Positions 1 through 9,037 of a stretch of 64,000 nt of DNA are shown here, piece after piece. The translations under genes and the position numbers were made by a program. The DNA comes from Saprospirales bacterium. GTDB lineage: Bacteria; Bacteroidota; Bacteroidia; Chitinophagales; Saprospiraceae. The notes beneath the pieces are model-generated. The model made no database searches. It saw only the letters and a program-made list of their open reading frames with translations, and was not told the origin of the DNA. The stretch is from the NCBI GenBank assembly GCA_016711045.1, contig JADJTT010000013.1, positions 62,001 through 126,000 on the forward strand. Reading direction: 5' to 3'. How positions within the stretch are numbered: position 1 is the first letter of the stretch; each line of letters begins with the position of its first letter.

Positions 1-856
1 CCTCTGGATCGGAAAGCATAAATGGACGGGATGGATCAGGGATGTATAGCTGCATATCTGCATGTGGGTGCCCTTGCCGAAGCAGGCGGTTTAGCAAGGC
101 GGAAGCAGGACCTACCGGTAAATCGTAAAGATCCCGGTGGTGGTCGCGGAGCTGCGCCTGAAAATCGTCCGGATAATAGAGCCTCAGGCTTACGGGAAGC
201 AAAAATTGTTCTTTTCCCACCTGCGCATTCCCCATGAAAAAAGGCGATCGACTGGCAAAGGTTGTAAGGAGCGAGTCGGGTGCACCGCCCAATTCCCGGG
301 TTATCCTGTCGAGTATCACGGTTGCTTCTGCGATGGCTTCCGGTGAAGAATTGCGGTTCAGGTCCCGTTCCGCACTTTCCCACCAGGCGACCAGTTCTAC
401 CGGCGCATTTATCGCAAAAACTGCCTTGGGATGGTAGGGGTAAAATTGGGGCGCAGCCCAACATTCCTCGGTAAATTGAAGGGCTAAGATCCCTCCTTCC
501 TTTATGCCGCCAATCGCTATTCTATCCGCGGCAACGCCAAACCGATGCGCGGCATCCTGTAAGATCACATTCAAATACCGGAAAAAGGCAGGGGTGAGGA
601 GCAACGCTTCCGGATGCGGAGGCGCCAGGAGCACAAAGCCGGCTTCATTGGCCAGGGCGGAAAAAACAGAGTCCCGGAATACCGATTCGGGGGCTTGCCC
701 TGGGCGGGGAATGACGAGCAAAAGCCCCTTTGTGGTGTCTTGGGGCACAGTGGCGTAATAGCCATCCGAGTCATTTTTGCCGACCGAAAAGAAAAGGGGC
801 TGTGCGGCAACTTGCCAGCCGGCAAGACACAGCAAAAATACAATTGTTCTTTCCAT
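1..856 (-). CDS. Secreted alpha/beta-hydrolase-like protein, 3' end outside window
   Basis: The reading frame runs leftward from an ATG at 856 and stays open to the window edge, giving 285 residues with no stop. The N-terminus (MERTIVFLLCLAGWQVAAQP) is a clear Sec signal peptide, so the product is exported. The following sequence (KGLLLVIPRPGQAPESVF, then GFVLLAPPHPEALLLTPAFF, then RIAIGGIKEGGILAL) has the strand/turn rhythm of an esterase-type alpha/beta hydrolase. At the nucleophile elbow, however, GGIKEGG replaces the usual GxSxG, so the serine is absent. It starts 16 bp after the stop of the desaturase gene upstream, so the two are probably cotranscribed. The fold is an inference; the signal peptide and open frame are seen directly. 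Confidence 0.7.
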   Translation of the reverse strand, partial: MERTIVFLLCLAGWQVAAQPLFFSVGKNDSDGYYATVPQDTTKGLLLVIPRPGQAPESVFRDSVFSALANEAGFVLLAPPHPEALLLTPAFFRYLNVILQDAAHRFGVAADRIAIGGIKEGGILALQFTEECWAAPQFYPYHPKAVFAINAPVELVAWWESAERDLNRNSSPEAIAEATVILDRITRELGGAPDSLLTTFASRSPFFMGNAQVGKEQFLLPVSLRLYYPDDFQAQLRDHHRDLYDLPVGPASALLNRLLRQGHPHADMQLYIPDPSRPFMLSDPE

Positions 857-872
857 AGAGCCGTCGAAGTGT

Positions 873-1973
873 TTATGCCATTATGGGTTCCCGCTGAGAA
901 CCAAATTGTTTCAACACTTTGAGGTGCGAGATCAAGGCCTTGAAGAGGGTAGGGTTGTCGTGATAGGGCAGGTTAAACTCCCACGCCGTCTTTCGCACGA
1001 TCTCGGAAAGTGCCTTGTAATGCACATGGCAAATATTGGGAAAGAGGTGGTGTTCGACCTGGAAATTCAGACCGCCCACATACCAGGAAACAAGTGGGTT
1101 TTTCCGCGAAAAATTGGCCGTGGTTCGCAATTGGTGGATCGCCCATGTATTTTCCATCGTACCTGTGGGGTTGGGTTTGAAATGAGAAGGTCCTTCCACT
1201 ACGTGCGCCAACTGGAAAATCACGGTAATGACAAACCCGGAGACCATCAGCATAAGCAGGAATCCCAATATGATCAGCCACCAGGGATTGGGGGAGACCA
1301 AAATGGGGAGGACGATCACATAGGCAAAGAAAAAGAGCTTCCAAAGGATCAGCTTCATCCATTCTTTTGCAGGTTTGCCCCCGTTTTGTTGGGTAAGCCC
1401 CGTTTTGTTATACCGGTTGAGCTGCACGAAATCTTTGTCGAGCACCCAGCCCAGCGTAGCCAGGGTATAGAGCGCCAGGGCATACCAATGCTGATAGCGG
1501 TGGATTTTCAGGTATTTGCCATAGGGGGACAACCGGAGGATGGGTTTGTCGTCAATATCTTCATCCAGTTCGTAAATATTCGTGTAGGTGTGGTGCATCA
1601 CATTGTGCTGGATGCGCCAATTGAACGAGTTGGCGCCAATAAAGTCCATGGTATGACTGAGCAAGTCATTCACCCATCTCTTCTTGGAATAAGCGCCATG
1701 GTTGGCATCGTGCATGACGGACAACCCGATCCCGGAGAGCCCAAGCCCCATTACGAACCAAAGCAGCAGGCTGCTCCAGCCGCTGAGCCACCCCATTAGC
1801 AGGGCGAAATAGGGGATCAGGTACATGGCGAACATCGAAATGGTCTTGATCACCATATAGGAGTTTGCATTTTGGGACAAATGGTTCTCCTGAAAATAGT
1901 CATTGACCCTGGCCCGAAGTGTCTGATAGAACTGCGTGGGGTCTTTTTTGGGAAACTTGACAAATGTTTGCAT
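873..1973 (-). CDS. Membrane fatty acid desaturase (front-end type)
   Basis: The 366-residue protein inserts a double bond into an acyl chain in the membrane using a di-iron centre. All three histidine boxes are present: HDANH at residues 88-92, HNVMHH at 123-128 and QVEHH at about 305-309. Glutamine as the first residue of the third box is typical of front-end (delta-6/delta-5, linoleoyl-CoA-type) desaturases. Hydrophobic pairs at about 40-85 and 205-260 provide the membrane segments. No cytochrome b5 domain is fused, so the electron donor is encoded elsewhere. The start at 1973 is the first ATG and gives a normal family length. The hydrolase-like gene follows 16 bp downstream. Family assignment is sure; regioselectivity is not. 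Confidence 0.93.
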   Translation of the reverse strand: MQTFVKFPKKDPTQFYQTLRARVNDYFQENHLSQNANSYMVIKTISMFAMYLIPYFALLMGWLSGWSSLLLWFVMGLGLSGIGLSVMHDANHGAYSKKRWVNDLLSHTMDFIGANSFNWRIQHNVMHHTYTNIYELDEDIDDKPILRLSPYGKYLKIHRYQHWYALALYTLATLGWVLDKDFVQLNRYNKTGLTQQNGGKPAKEWMKLILWKLFFFAYVIVLPILVSPNPWWLIILGFLLMLMVSGFVITVIFQLAHVVEGPSHFKPNPTGTMENTWAIHQLRTTANFSRKNPLVSWYVGGLNFQVEHHLFPNICHVHYKALSEIVRKTAWEFNLPYHDNPTLFKALISHLKVLKQFGSQREPIMA

Positions 1974-2012
1974 AAGAATAAGTTGAATGCCTAAAGTCGA
2001 GTTGGAAATGCG

Positions 2013-5000
2013 TTAATGCAATGCCTCGTCTATTCGCTGTAAAAATCTTTTATGAAGGAAATCACTTAATACCTGGTCGATCGGCTGGTGATCACCCAGC
2101 GGCGCGTCCTTGATCTTATAGATCGTGTCGTTGAGTCTGTTCGGGGAGATGGAGCGGCGGATGGGTTGATTGGAGTAGTATTCCTTCCGGTGGATGTTGT
2201 TCGGTAATTCAGGTCTTTGATCCAGTACTTGTGCGGCATACACCCTTGGCGTATCATTGCCTTCCTGCCACTTTTGCAACCCGGACTCATCTTTGAAAAA
2301 CCACCAGGCTCCGGGTCCCAAAATATGCCAATGTACCCCGTAAAGTTCTTTTTCTTCATCGAACAGGATGCTTGGCCAATTGCCCTTCCGATCCCAGGGG
2401 AGGTAGGTGAAATGTTCTTTTCCGGAGGCAGTCGGCATCAGATCTTTCGGGTCCATGTGCTTAAAATGCTGAGGAACCGGATGCGGATGATACCATACCC
2501 CACCGCCAAAGATCGCAAAGTTATTTGCGTCAATTATTTTCTTGTAATAGCTCAACACAGGTTCGAGCGACTTTCCATACACACACAACCAACACTCATT
2601 CCCTGGGTAAAGTTGCAGAAAAAGGTCCCTTCTAAAATGCTCCCAGGCGGTTCGCCAGCTATCTACTCTTTCGGATAACCCGGGTTGATAAGGAGCAAAT
2701 CCGGCACAGGCAAGCGAAATTTCCAGTTCCAATGCTTCGATTTCCTTTTTATCGACGGTCACCCAGGTTTGTATTTGGAGGTACTGGTTATATTGCTGAG
2801 TCTTTTTGGCATTGCTCCAAAATTTTTGGGGATTCTCCTCTTTTTCCAGTTCCAGAATGGCCAGTTCGTTCGACAGTTTCAGGTACACGGAGCCTTCTTC
2901 CAGTTTTTGCACCTCCTTTCGCTTGTCGGAAGAGAGGTTGGCCAGGTTGAATTTTTCCAGTTCTTCCATGAGCAGATCCATGCTCAGTGGATCCGTTTCA
3001 CCGTCTACCACTAATTTATCCTGATCTACCCGCACTTTTACCAGCACGTGGTCGAGTGAGTCGCGTTGGTTGAGCAGATTGGCCAGGGGAATGGCCAATT
3101 GAGTCTGTATTGTTCGCTGCAGGTAACGTGCGCCGTACAAGGGGTTGTACCCGGTATCCGCCAAATAATCCAGCACATCCGGGGCAATATCCAGGCTCAT
3201 CTTCCGGCCGTTGATGCCTTCCCGTTTTTTCAGTAGCTCAATCTCTCTGTGCACCACCAGGCGCATGGTTTCTTTCGATAATGGCTGGAAGGAGATTACC
3301 TGGTCTATCCGGTTGAAGAGTTCCGGGCGGAAAAAGCCCTGGACAGCGCTGAGGAAATGTTGATCGATGACGCCCTTTTCCAGGTTTTTTTTCCATCCGA
3401 TGCGGTTGACCTGAAGGTTGGCGGCGCCGATATTGGAAGTGAGAATAATAATGGTGCTGCAAAAATTGGCGATCTGTCCCTGGCTGTCGGTCAGGCGACC
3501 TTCGCTGAGCACCTGGAGGAGGTTGTCGAAGAAATTGGCATGCGCTTTTTCAATTTCATCAAACAAAATGACCCCAAAGGGCTCGCGTCGCACCGCATTG
3601 GTCAGCAAACCTTCGGCTTCGGGGCCGGTTCCGATAAGCCCTTTGACCGCAAGGGCGGTAGAATACTCGCTCATATCGAAGCGGGTCAGGCGGTCGCGGC
3701 TGCCAAACATAAATTCGGCCAGCACTTTGACCAGCTCCGTCTTTCCCACGCCTGTAGGGCCTACGAACAGAAAAGAAGCGATCGGCTTGCCGGTACGGCT
3801 CATCCCCGTTTTTACGGATGTAAGCACATTGACAAGGCTATCCACCGCCTGGTCTTGCCCGTACACATTGGATGCCATACCGGATCTGACCTCGTCAAAA
3901 TTGACCGGAATAGCCGGGTCGACCATAAACGGAGGCATGCCGGTCTCCAGGCAAAAATGGTGGATGATCTCGCTCTTGTTGAGCACCAGTGGCGTCCGTT
4001 TTTCTTTCTGTAAAGCCTTTTTATGCATTAGCAGGCTCTCCAGAAATCGAATGGGCTTTCCGGGAAAGCCGGCATAGGGTGTATATCTTTTGTTGAGGCG
4101 GATCAGCTCCTGAATAGCCTCGTTTTGGAGTTCCACTTTTTGATCCTTCGCAATATCGCTGACCTTTTTGAGGATGATCTCTTCCAACCCCTCCCTGGGC
4201 TCCTCCAATTGCAGCAACTGAAAATGGGGCAGAAATCCCGGGTTTTTCAACTCGATCAAGGCTCTTTCTTCGGAGGTGCACTCCCCGATCAGGGTAATCT
4301 CTCCTCTCCCGAGGTAGGGAACCAGGTAGTCGGCGATACTTACTGTGTTGCCCACATATTTGCCCACTTCAAACAACTCGTGCATATTGCGCACGAAGAG
4401 GATAGCTTTGCGCGTTTGGAGTTCCTTGCACAGGTTGGACAGATTGTCCTGCCATCCCACCTCCTCGCTCAGTTCCTTGATCATCATGGAGGCAGTAGTT
4501 TCCCAGATCTCTTCCTGGATGCCGAGTTTGACCTTTTGTCGGATGAGTTCCCAAACCAGCGCTGATTTTCCCACGCCACGCGGCCCGAGGAGCACCACGT
4601 TTTTCACGTAAGGACTCTTGAGCGTGCGCACCAGCTTTTTCAGTTCTTCGGCTCGTCCATAAGTGGCATGTGCATCTATCTTTGGCTGATGTGCCAATCT
4701 GTTCAGCCAACTTTCCTCTTTGGGCGTAGGGTTGAGCTCTTGTTCTTTGGGGGTGGGGAAACTCAATTTTACCGGGGTGTCGAGGATATCCATCGCGTCG
4801 TACCAGATTAGGGATACGATCCGTTGGAGGTGATGAAGGCGGTTATTTCTGGATATGTCCAACCTGATCACCTCTTCCAGCCCCTTTTGCAGTGCTTCCT
4901 CCGTTTCGCCCAGCGCTTCACTTCCCATCACAGGGGCCATTCCCCAGTAATGCCCATTGGCCAATTTCCGGTACAGGTATTCAAACTCCAGTTCAAAACC

Positions 5001-5270
5001 GGGATAGGAAAACCGGTCGGGAGAGGCGTCAAATTCGATTTTCAGCTTCTTTCGCAAAAAAGGGCCTTCCTGATATTCGTGCAGAATGGACTGAAATCGA
5101 CCTTTATTCAGCAAATGTTGTTGAAAAGAGGCAGCATAGCTTCCCGCCAGGTCCTTGAGGTCGGCATTGATGCGAATAGCTTGCTTATCCAGTAAGGGCA
5201 TCCAGATGTCCCCACCAGAAATAAAATGCAATTTGACTGCCTGAAAGGGTATGGTTATTGAGTATGCCAT
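2013..5270 (-). CDS. Clp-like double AAA+ ATPase with degenerate first ATPase and release-factor-like C-terminus
   Basis: A 1085-residue protein. Residues 1-200 are an unrecognised N-terminal region. AAA+ domain 1 has a Walker A at 229-236 (GPRGVGKS), but its Walker B reads ILFVRNMHEL (about 290-299): both acidic residues are replaced, so this module probably binds but does not hydrolyse ATP. AAA+ domain 2 is intact, with GPTGVGKT at 504-511, ILFDEIEK at 568-575, sensor ILTSNIG near 609 and FRPELFNRID near 647, followed by a ClpB-type small domain. The ClpB coiled-coil middle domain is missing. Residues 775-1085 form an extra C-terminal region; YGVHWHILGPGAWWFFKDES (978-996) resembles the PCRF region of peptide-chain release factors, without a GGQ motif. 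It is divergent from the CbbX-like gene 144 bp away. The AAA+ assignment is firm; the release-factor resemblance is tentative. Confidence 0.88.
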   Translation of the reverse strand: MAYSITIPFQAVKLHFISGGDIWMPLLDKQAIRINADLKDLAGSYAASFQQHLLNKGRFQSILHEYQEGPFLRKKLKIEFDASPDRFSYPGFELEFEYLYRKLANGHYWGMAPVMGSEALGETEEALQKGLEEVIRLDISRNNRLHHLQRIVSLIWYDAMDILDTPVKLSFPTPKEQELNPTPKEESWLNRLAHQPKIDAHATYGRAEELKKLVRTLKSPYVKNVVLLGPRGVGKSALVWELIRQKVKLGIQEEIWETTASMMIKELSEEVGWQDNLSNLCKELQTRKAILFVRNMHELFEVGKYVGNTVSIADYLVPYLGRGEITLIGECTSEERALIELKNPGFLPHFQLLQLEEPREGLEEIILKKVSDIAKDQKVELQNEAIQELIRLNKRYTPYAGFPGKPIRFLESLLMHKKALQKEKRTPLVLNKSEIIHHFCLETGMPPFMVDPAIPVNFDEVRSGMASNVYGQDQAVDSLVNVLTSVKTGMSRTGKPIASFLFVGPTGVGKTELVKVLAEFMFGSRDRLTRFDMSEYSTALAVKGLIGTGPEAEGLLTNAVRREPFGVILFDEIEKAHANFFDNLLQVLSEGRLTDSQGQIANFCSTIIILTSNIGAANLQVNRIGWKKNLEKGVIDQHFLSAVQGFFRPELFNRIDQVISFQPLSKETMRLVVHREIELLKKREGINGRKMSLDIAPDVLDYLADTGYNPLYGARYLQRTIQTQLAIPLANLLNQRDSLDHVLVKVRVDQDKLVVDGETDPLSMDLLMEELEKFNLANLSSDKRKEVQKLEEGSVYLKLSNELAILELEKEENPQKFWSNAKKTQQYNQYLQIQTWVTVDKKEIEALELEISLACAGFAPYQPGLSERVDSWRTAWEHFRRDLFLQLYPGNECWLCVYGKSLEPVLSYYKKIIDANNFAIFGGGVWYHPHPVPQHFKHMDPKDLMPTASGKEHFTYLPWDRKGNWPSILFDEEKELYGVHWHILGPGAWWFFKDESGLQKWQEGNDTPRVYAAQVLDQRPELPNNIHRKEYYSNQPIRRSISPNRLNDTIYKIKDAPLGDHQPIDQVLSDFLHKRFLQRIDEALH

Positions 5271-5414
5271 AACAGTAAGCGCGAATATACGAAGTAGACC
5301 GACAAAAATTTTGATATTACCTTCGCAGTTTTTTATATTGCTCGGTCAACGAGATGAAACGCACCGACGCCATTTATTGTTGGTCATAAAAATGCAGGAC
5401 CCTTTACTAAAAAT

Positions 5415-8159
5415 ATGGCTTTAAGCGATCCACATACGGACCCGAAAAAATTCAAATTCCGCGAGCTCAAAGTGTATGCTTCGACGGAATGGCTGGCTGA
5501 TAATAAGAAAAAATACCGGCAGGTCTTCGATCGTTTCGAAACCTCCTATATCTATGCCGAGTTGTCTTTTTACAACAAACGCTTTGACGAGGAAGATTGG
5601 GAGATCGATATCGAGCTAAAGTGCTATTCGCTCAAGCGGGGAGGGCGTAAGGAAATGTGCGCCTTGCAATTTCGCAGAAAAGTGAGCAAGTACGACAACG
5701 TAGTCTACATCCGGGAAGGGTGGGGCAACAAGACCGAAGGTGCTTTTTGGAAAAAAGGAACCTATTGCTGGGAAGCCTGGATCGAAGGCGAAAAGGCCGC
5801 TACCAAATACTTTTATGTAGAGGATGCAGGCAGGGAATTTTATAAAGGCGAAAATCCATACCTGGCTGTGCATTCCCTTCGCCTTTATGAAGGGCCTTAT
5901 GACGATGTGCTGGAAGATGACCGGCTTTTCTACAGTTCCTTCAGCGCAGAGGAAACCCGCTATATTTACGCCGAAATCGTATTACAAAATCTGATCCCCA
6001 ACCGGAGTTGGCACTGTGAGCTGTTTACCAAATTCTATAACGATGCCCGTGAATTAAAAGGGCAGGTAGTACGACTGCAGCGTATTGAAGCCAAGGACGA
6101 ATTTATCCGGATTACCGCAGGCTGGGGCTCCAACGTGAAAGGCTCCTGGCGCGAAGATCAATATACCGCCGAGATCATCTTTATGGACAAAATGCTCGCC
6201 GCTATCCCGTTTGAAGTGAGCGACTTTTTTGAAGAAGGTACTGCGCCTATCTTCCTGCCCAACAGGGAAGTTGCCGTGCCCTTTACCCAGGATGGAGATT
6301 TCCATGCCACGTTTGAAGAGGTGATCAGTAAACTGGATACCCTGGTCGGGCTGCATCAGATCAAAAAACAGGTGCGCGATCACGCTAAATACATCAAGTT
6401 CCTGCAACTCCGCAGGGAAAAAGGGTTTGAGGAAAAAGAAGAGATCGACGTCCACTCGGTTTTTATCGGCAACCCGGGTACCGGGAAGACAACCGTAGCC
6501 AAAATGATGGGGCGTCTCTACCAAAAAATGGGCCTGCTCTCCAAAGGGCATGTACACGAAGTGGACCGGGTCGATCTCGTGGGCGAATATATTGGCCAAA
6601 CAGCACCCAAGGTGAAGGAAGCGATCGAGAAAGCCCGCGGAGGCGTCTTGTTTATTGATGAAGCGTATTCCCTGGCACGTTCTAATGACGATACCAAAGA
6701 CTTTGGACGCGAGGTGATCGAGATCCTCGTCAAGGAAATGTCGAATGGAAAAGGAGACCTGGCGGTGATCGTAGCCGGGTATCCTAAGGAAATGCAGCAT
6801 TTCCTGGATTCCAACCCGGGCCTGAAGTCGCGATTCAAGTTATTCTTTGAATTTTCCGACTACCTGCCTCAAGAACTTTCTCAGATCGCCGACTACGCGT
6901 GCAAAGAGAAAGGGGTTGAGCTGGTCCCTTTGGCAAGGGAAAAGGTCGACGAAATGATCGTAAAGGCCTATCGCAACCGGGATCGGACCTTTGGCAATGC
7001 CCGGTTTGTATTTGACCTGATCGAAAGTGCGAAAGTAAACCTGGGCTTGCGTGTCATGTCACTGGAGTCTCCCAAAACACTGCCCACAGAATTGCTCGGA
7101 CTCATTGAAGCAGAAGATGTGGATCGCATCGAGTTGGGCAAGAAGCGGGAACTGCCGCATATTCCGGTCGATGAGAAATTGCTGAACGAAGCGATAGAGG
7201 AACTCAACCATCTGATCGGGATGCAAAACATCAAACGCCAGATCAATGAGATGGTCCGCCTGGTTCGCTATTATCGCGAAACGGGCCGCGATGTGCTCAA
7301 TAGCTTCTACCTGCATACCGTTTTTATCGGCAACCCGGGTACCGGGAAAACAACCGTAGCCCGTATTCTGACCAAAATTTACAAATCGCTCGGCATCCTC
7401 GAACGTGGGCACATGGTCGAAACGGACCGCCAGGGATTAGTCGCCGGCTATATTGGCCAAACGGCCATAAAAACTGCCGAAAAGATCGAAGACGCCATGG
7501 GTGGCGTCTTGTTTATCGATGAGGCGTATGCGCTTACCCAAAAGATTGGAGGCGCCCATGGAGACTATGGCGATGAAGCCATTCAAACGCTCCTCAAGCG
7601 GATGGAAGACAACCGCGGCGCTTTCTTTGTATTCGTGGCCGGATATCCCGAAAATATGGAGGCTTTCCTGAAAGCGAATCCGGGCTTGAGCTCCCGGTTC
7701 GACAAGATCCTTAAGTTCGAGGATTATATGCCGGAGGAATTGTCCCAGATCGCCATGATGATGCTGGAGGAGAAAGGGATCGTGCCCTCCCCGGAGGCAG
7801 AAACGCATTTGAAGAATTACCTGAGTTTCATCTACGATCTTCGCGATAAGTATTTTGGCAACGCCCGTACGATCAGGTCGATCGTGGAAGAATCGGTCAA
7901 AAACCAAAATTTGCGGTTGGCTGCGCTGCCATTGGAAGAGCGTGCGCTTCATTCCTCTCATTTGCTCACGCTGGAGGATGTGCAGCACCTGCGCCTGGAT
8001 AAGGAAGACCTCATTTTCGATCGCCAACGTATTGGATTCAAGCGTTCTCAACCCGTGCCCTCCCCAGATGTCAAAGCCCCCCCCAGCGCCCCCGTCGCCA
8101 AGGCTTCCAAAGGGAAGGAGCCAAAACAAGATGACAAGGGTGCAGAATCTCCTGCCTGA
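5415..8159 (+). CDS. Double CbbX/SpoVK-like AAA+ ATPase with duplicated N-terminal domain
   Basis: A 914-residue cytoplasmic protein. Residues 14-136 and 153-270 are two copies of a strand-rich domain; both contain ET(S/R)YIYAE and later (R/T)xGWGxxxxGxxxxxxY. Two CbbX/CfxQ-family AAA+ modules follow. Module 1 has GNPGTGKT at 352-359 and VLFIDEAYSL at 411-420. Module 2 has GNPGTGKT near 640 and VLFIDEAYAL near 700. Both keep Walker A, Walker B and the pore-like EYIGQT/GYIGQT segment, so both should be active. The C-terminus is Pro/Lys-rich and its last 89 bp overlap the convergent methyltransferase gene. CbbX-type ATPases remodel other proteins; the target here is unknown. The head-to-head neighbour is another AAA+ giant, which suggests they act together. 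Confidence 0.9.
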   Translation: MALSDPHTDPKKFKFRELKVYASTEWLADNKKKYRQVFDRFETSYIYAELSFYNKRFDEEDWEIDIELKCYSLKRGGRKEMCALQFRRKVSKYDNVVYIREGWGNKTEGAFWKKGTYCWEAWIEGEKAATKYFYVEDAGREFYKGENPYLAVHSLRLYEGPYDDVLEDDRLFYSSFSAEETRYIYAEIVLQNLIPNRSWHCELFTKFYNDARELKGQVVRLQRIEAKDEFIRITAGWGSNVKGSWREDQYTAEIIFMDKMLAAIPFEVSDFFEEGTAPIFLPNREVAVPFTQDGDFHATFEEVISKLDTLVGLHQIKKQVRDHAKYIKFLQLRREKGFEEKEEIDVHSVFIGNPGTGKTTVAKMMGRLYQKMGLLSKGHVHEVDRVDLVGEYIGQTAPKVKEAIEKARGGVLFIDEAYSLARSNDDTKDFGREVIEILVKEMSNGKGDLAVIVAGYPKEMQHFLDSNPGLKSRFKLFFEFSDYLPQELSQIADYACKEKGVELVPLAREKVDEMIVKAYRNRDRTFGNARFVFDLIESAKVNLGLRVMSLESPKTLPTELLGLIEAEDVDRIELGKKRELPHIPVDEKLLNEAIEELNHLIGMQNIKRQINEMVRLVRYYRETGRDVLNSFYLHTVFIGNPGTGKTTVARILTKIYKSLGILERGHMVETDRQGLVAGYIGQTAIKTAEKIEDAMGGVLFIDEAYALTQKIGGAHGDYGDEAIQTLLKRMEDNRGAFFVFVAGYPENMEAFLKANPGLSSRFDKILKFEDYMPEELSQIAMMMLEEKGIVPSPEAETHLKNYLSFIYDLRDKYFGNARTIRSIVEESVKNQNLRLAALPLEERALHSSHLLTLEDVQHLRLDKEDLIFDRQRIGFKRSQPVPSPDVKAPPSAPVAKASKGKEPKQDDKGAESPA

Positions 8160-8913
8160 ACAGGACGACGCCCATACTAAAAAGATCAATCGTCATACGA
8201 ACACCCGGAAAAGCCTGGATCTCCTTCCAGGCTTTTTCCATTTCTGCCGACCAGTGAATATCTCCAATAACCCAGACCGTGTGCGCATGTGTGTAAGGCA
8301 GGCACTGGTTCAGATAGGCCAGGGTACCCTCCCGCGAATGGTCCCCGTCGAGGTATAAGTGGTCGAGCCGGCCCAGCTCGGCCAATGCTTCGGGAAGCCG
8401 GTCGGCAAAGGTGCCGATACGCAACTCGGCCGGACAATGCAGCTGTTGGAGGGTTTGTTTGGCCAGACGGGCTGTTTCGGGACAACCCTCCAGGGTGATC
8501 ATACGGGCCCCGGGGGCGGCGGCCCACTGATAAAGGGTCGAAATGCCCAGAGAGGTACCCAGCTCGAGCAGGGTAGAAGGACGGCCAAACCGGACGATTT
8601 GGAAAAGCCAGCGGCAAAAGGGGGGAGGGGTGGCTACCGTGCGCGCCAAATCTGCGATTTTTCGCTCGTTGCCCCCCAGCAGGCTGGAACCCGCGCCCCA
8701 GTCTTGTACCGTGATCTGACGGTTATCCTGCAGCCACTGGCTGCGCAGGGTTTCCGCCTCCGAAAAGATGTAGTACCAGCGATGATCTTCCAGTACATCC
8801 CGGGCAAAAGCATAGGCGAGGGGGCTATGCAGGTCGTAGAGCGTTTGCGCTTTCCGGAAATACCGCAAGAATCGCCGGATGCCGGCCAATTTAGTTTGGA
8901 TATTCGTATTCAT
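8071..8913 (-). CDS. Class I SAM-dependent methyltransferase (O-methyltransferase-like)
   Basis: A 280-residue soluble protein. The SAM-binding signature is visible in order: STLLELGTSLGISTLY (motif I, near 112-127), MITLEGCPETARLAKQ (motif II), and LDHLYLDGDHSREGTLAYL, which matches the metal-coordinating strand of small-molecule O-methyltransferases. The N-terminal FRKAQTLYDLHSPLAYAFARDVLED is characteristic of a Bacteroidota methyltransferase group. The substrate cannot be read from the sequence. Its 3' end overlaps the 3' end of the CbbX-like gene by 89 bp in a convergent arrangement, so transcription of one could interfere with the other. Confident as to family, not as to substrate. Confidence 0.85.
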   Translation of the reverse strand: MNTNIQTKLAGIRRFLRYFRKAQTLYDLHSPLAYAFARDVLEDHRWYYIFSEAETLRSQWLQDNRQITVQDWGAGSSLLGGNERKIADLARTVATPPPFCRWLFQIVRFGRPSTLLELGTSLGISTLYQWAAAPGARMITLEGCPETARLAKQTLQQLHCPAELRIGTFADRLPEALAELGRLDHLYLDGDHSREGTLAYLNQCLPYTHAHTVWVIGDIHWSAEMEKAWKEIQAFPGVRMTIDLFSMGVVLFRQEILHPCHLVLAPSLWKPWRRGRWGGL

Positions 8914-9037
8914 GTCCCCGAAAAATAACCTTTCCCTTCCGATTTGCTGCCTTTTCCTAAAAAAAGCCGTTAAATCCAGGTTAAAAACACCGGAGGCGCC
9001 TGTTTTGGTGTACTATTTTGAAAAAGGAGGTCGTTTA

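Noticed and set aside
777..1799. 340-residue open frame on the plus strand opposite the desaturase
   Set aside because: It is the antisense shadow of a clear desaturase with all three histidine boxes, and its own translation has no domain features.
5271..5414. Promoter elements between the two AAA+ genes
   Set aside because: Several partial TAnnTTTG-like strings (for example TATATTG) occur, but none has a TTG at the right distance on either strand.
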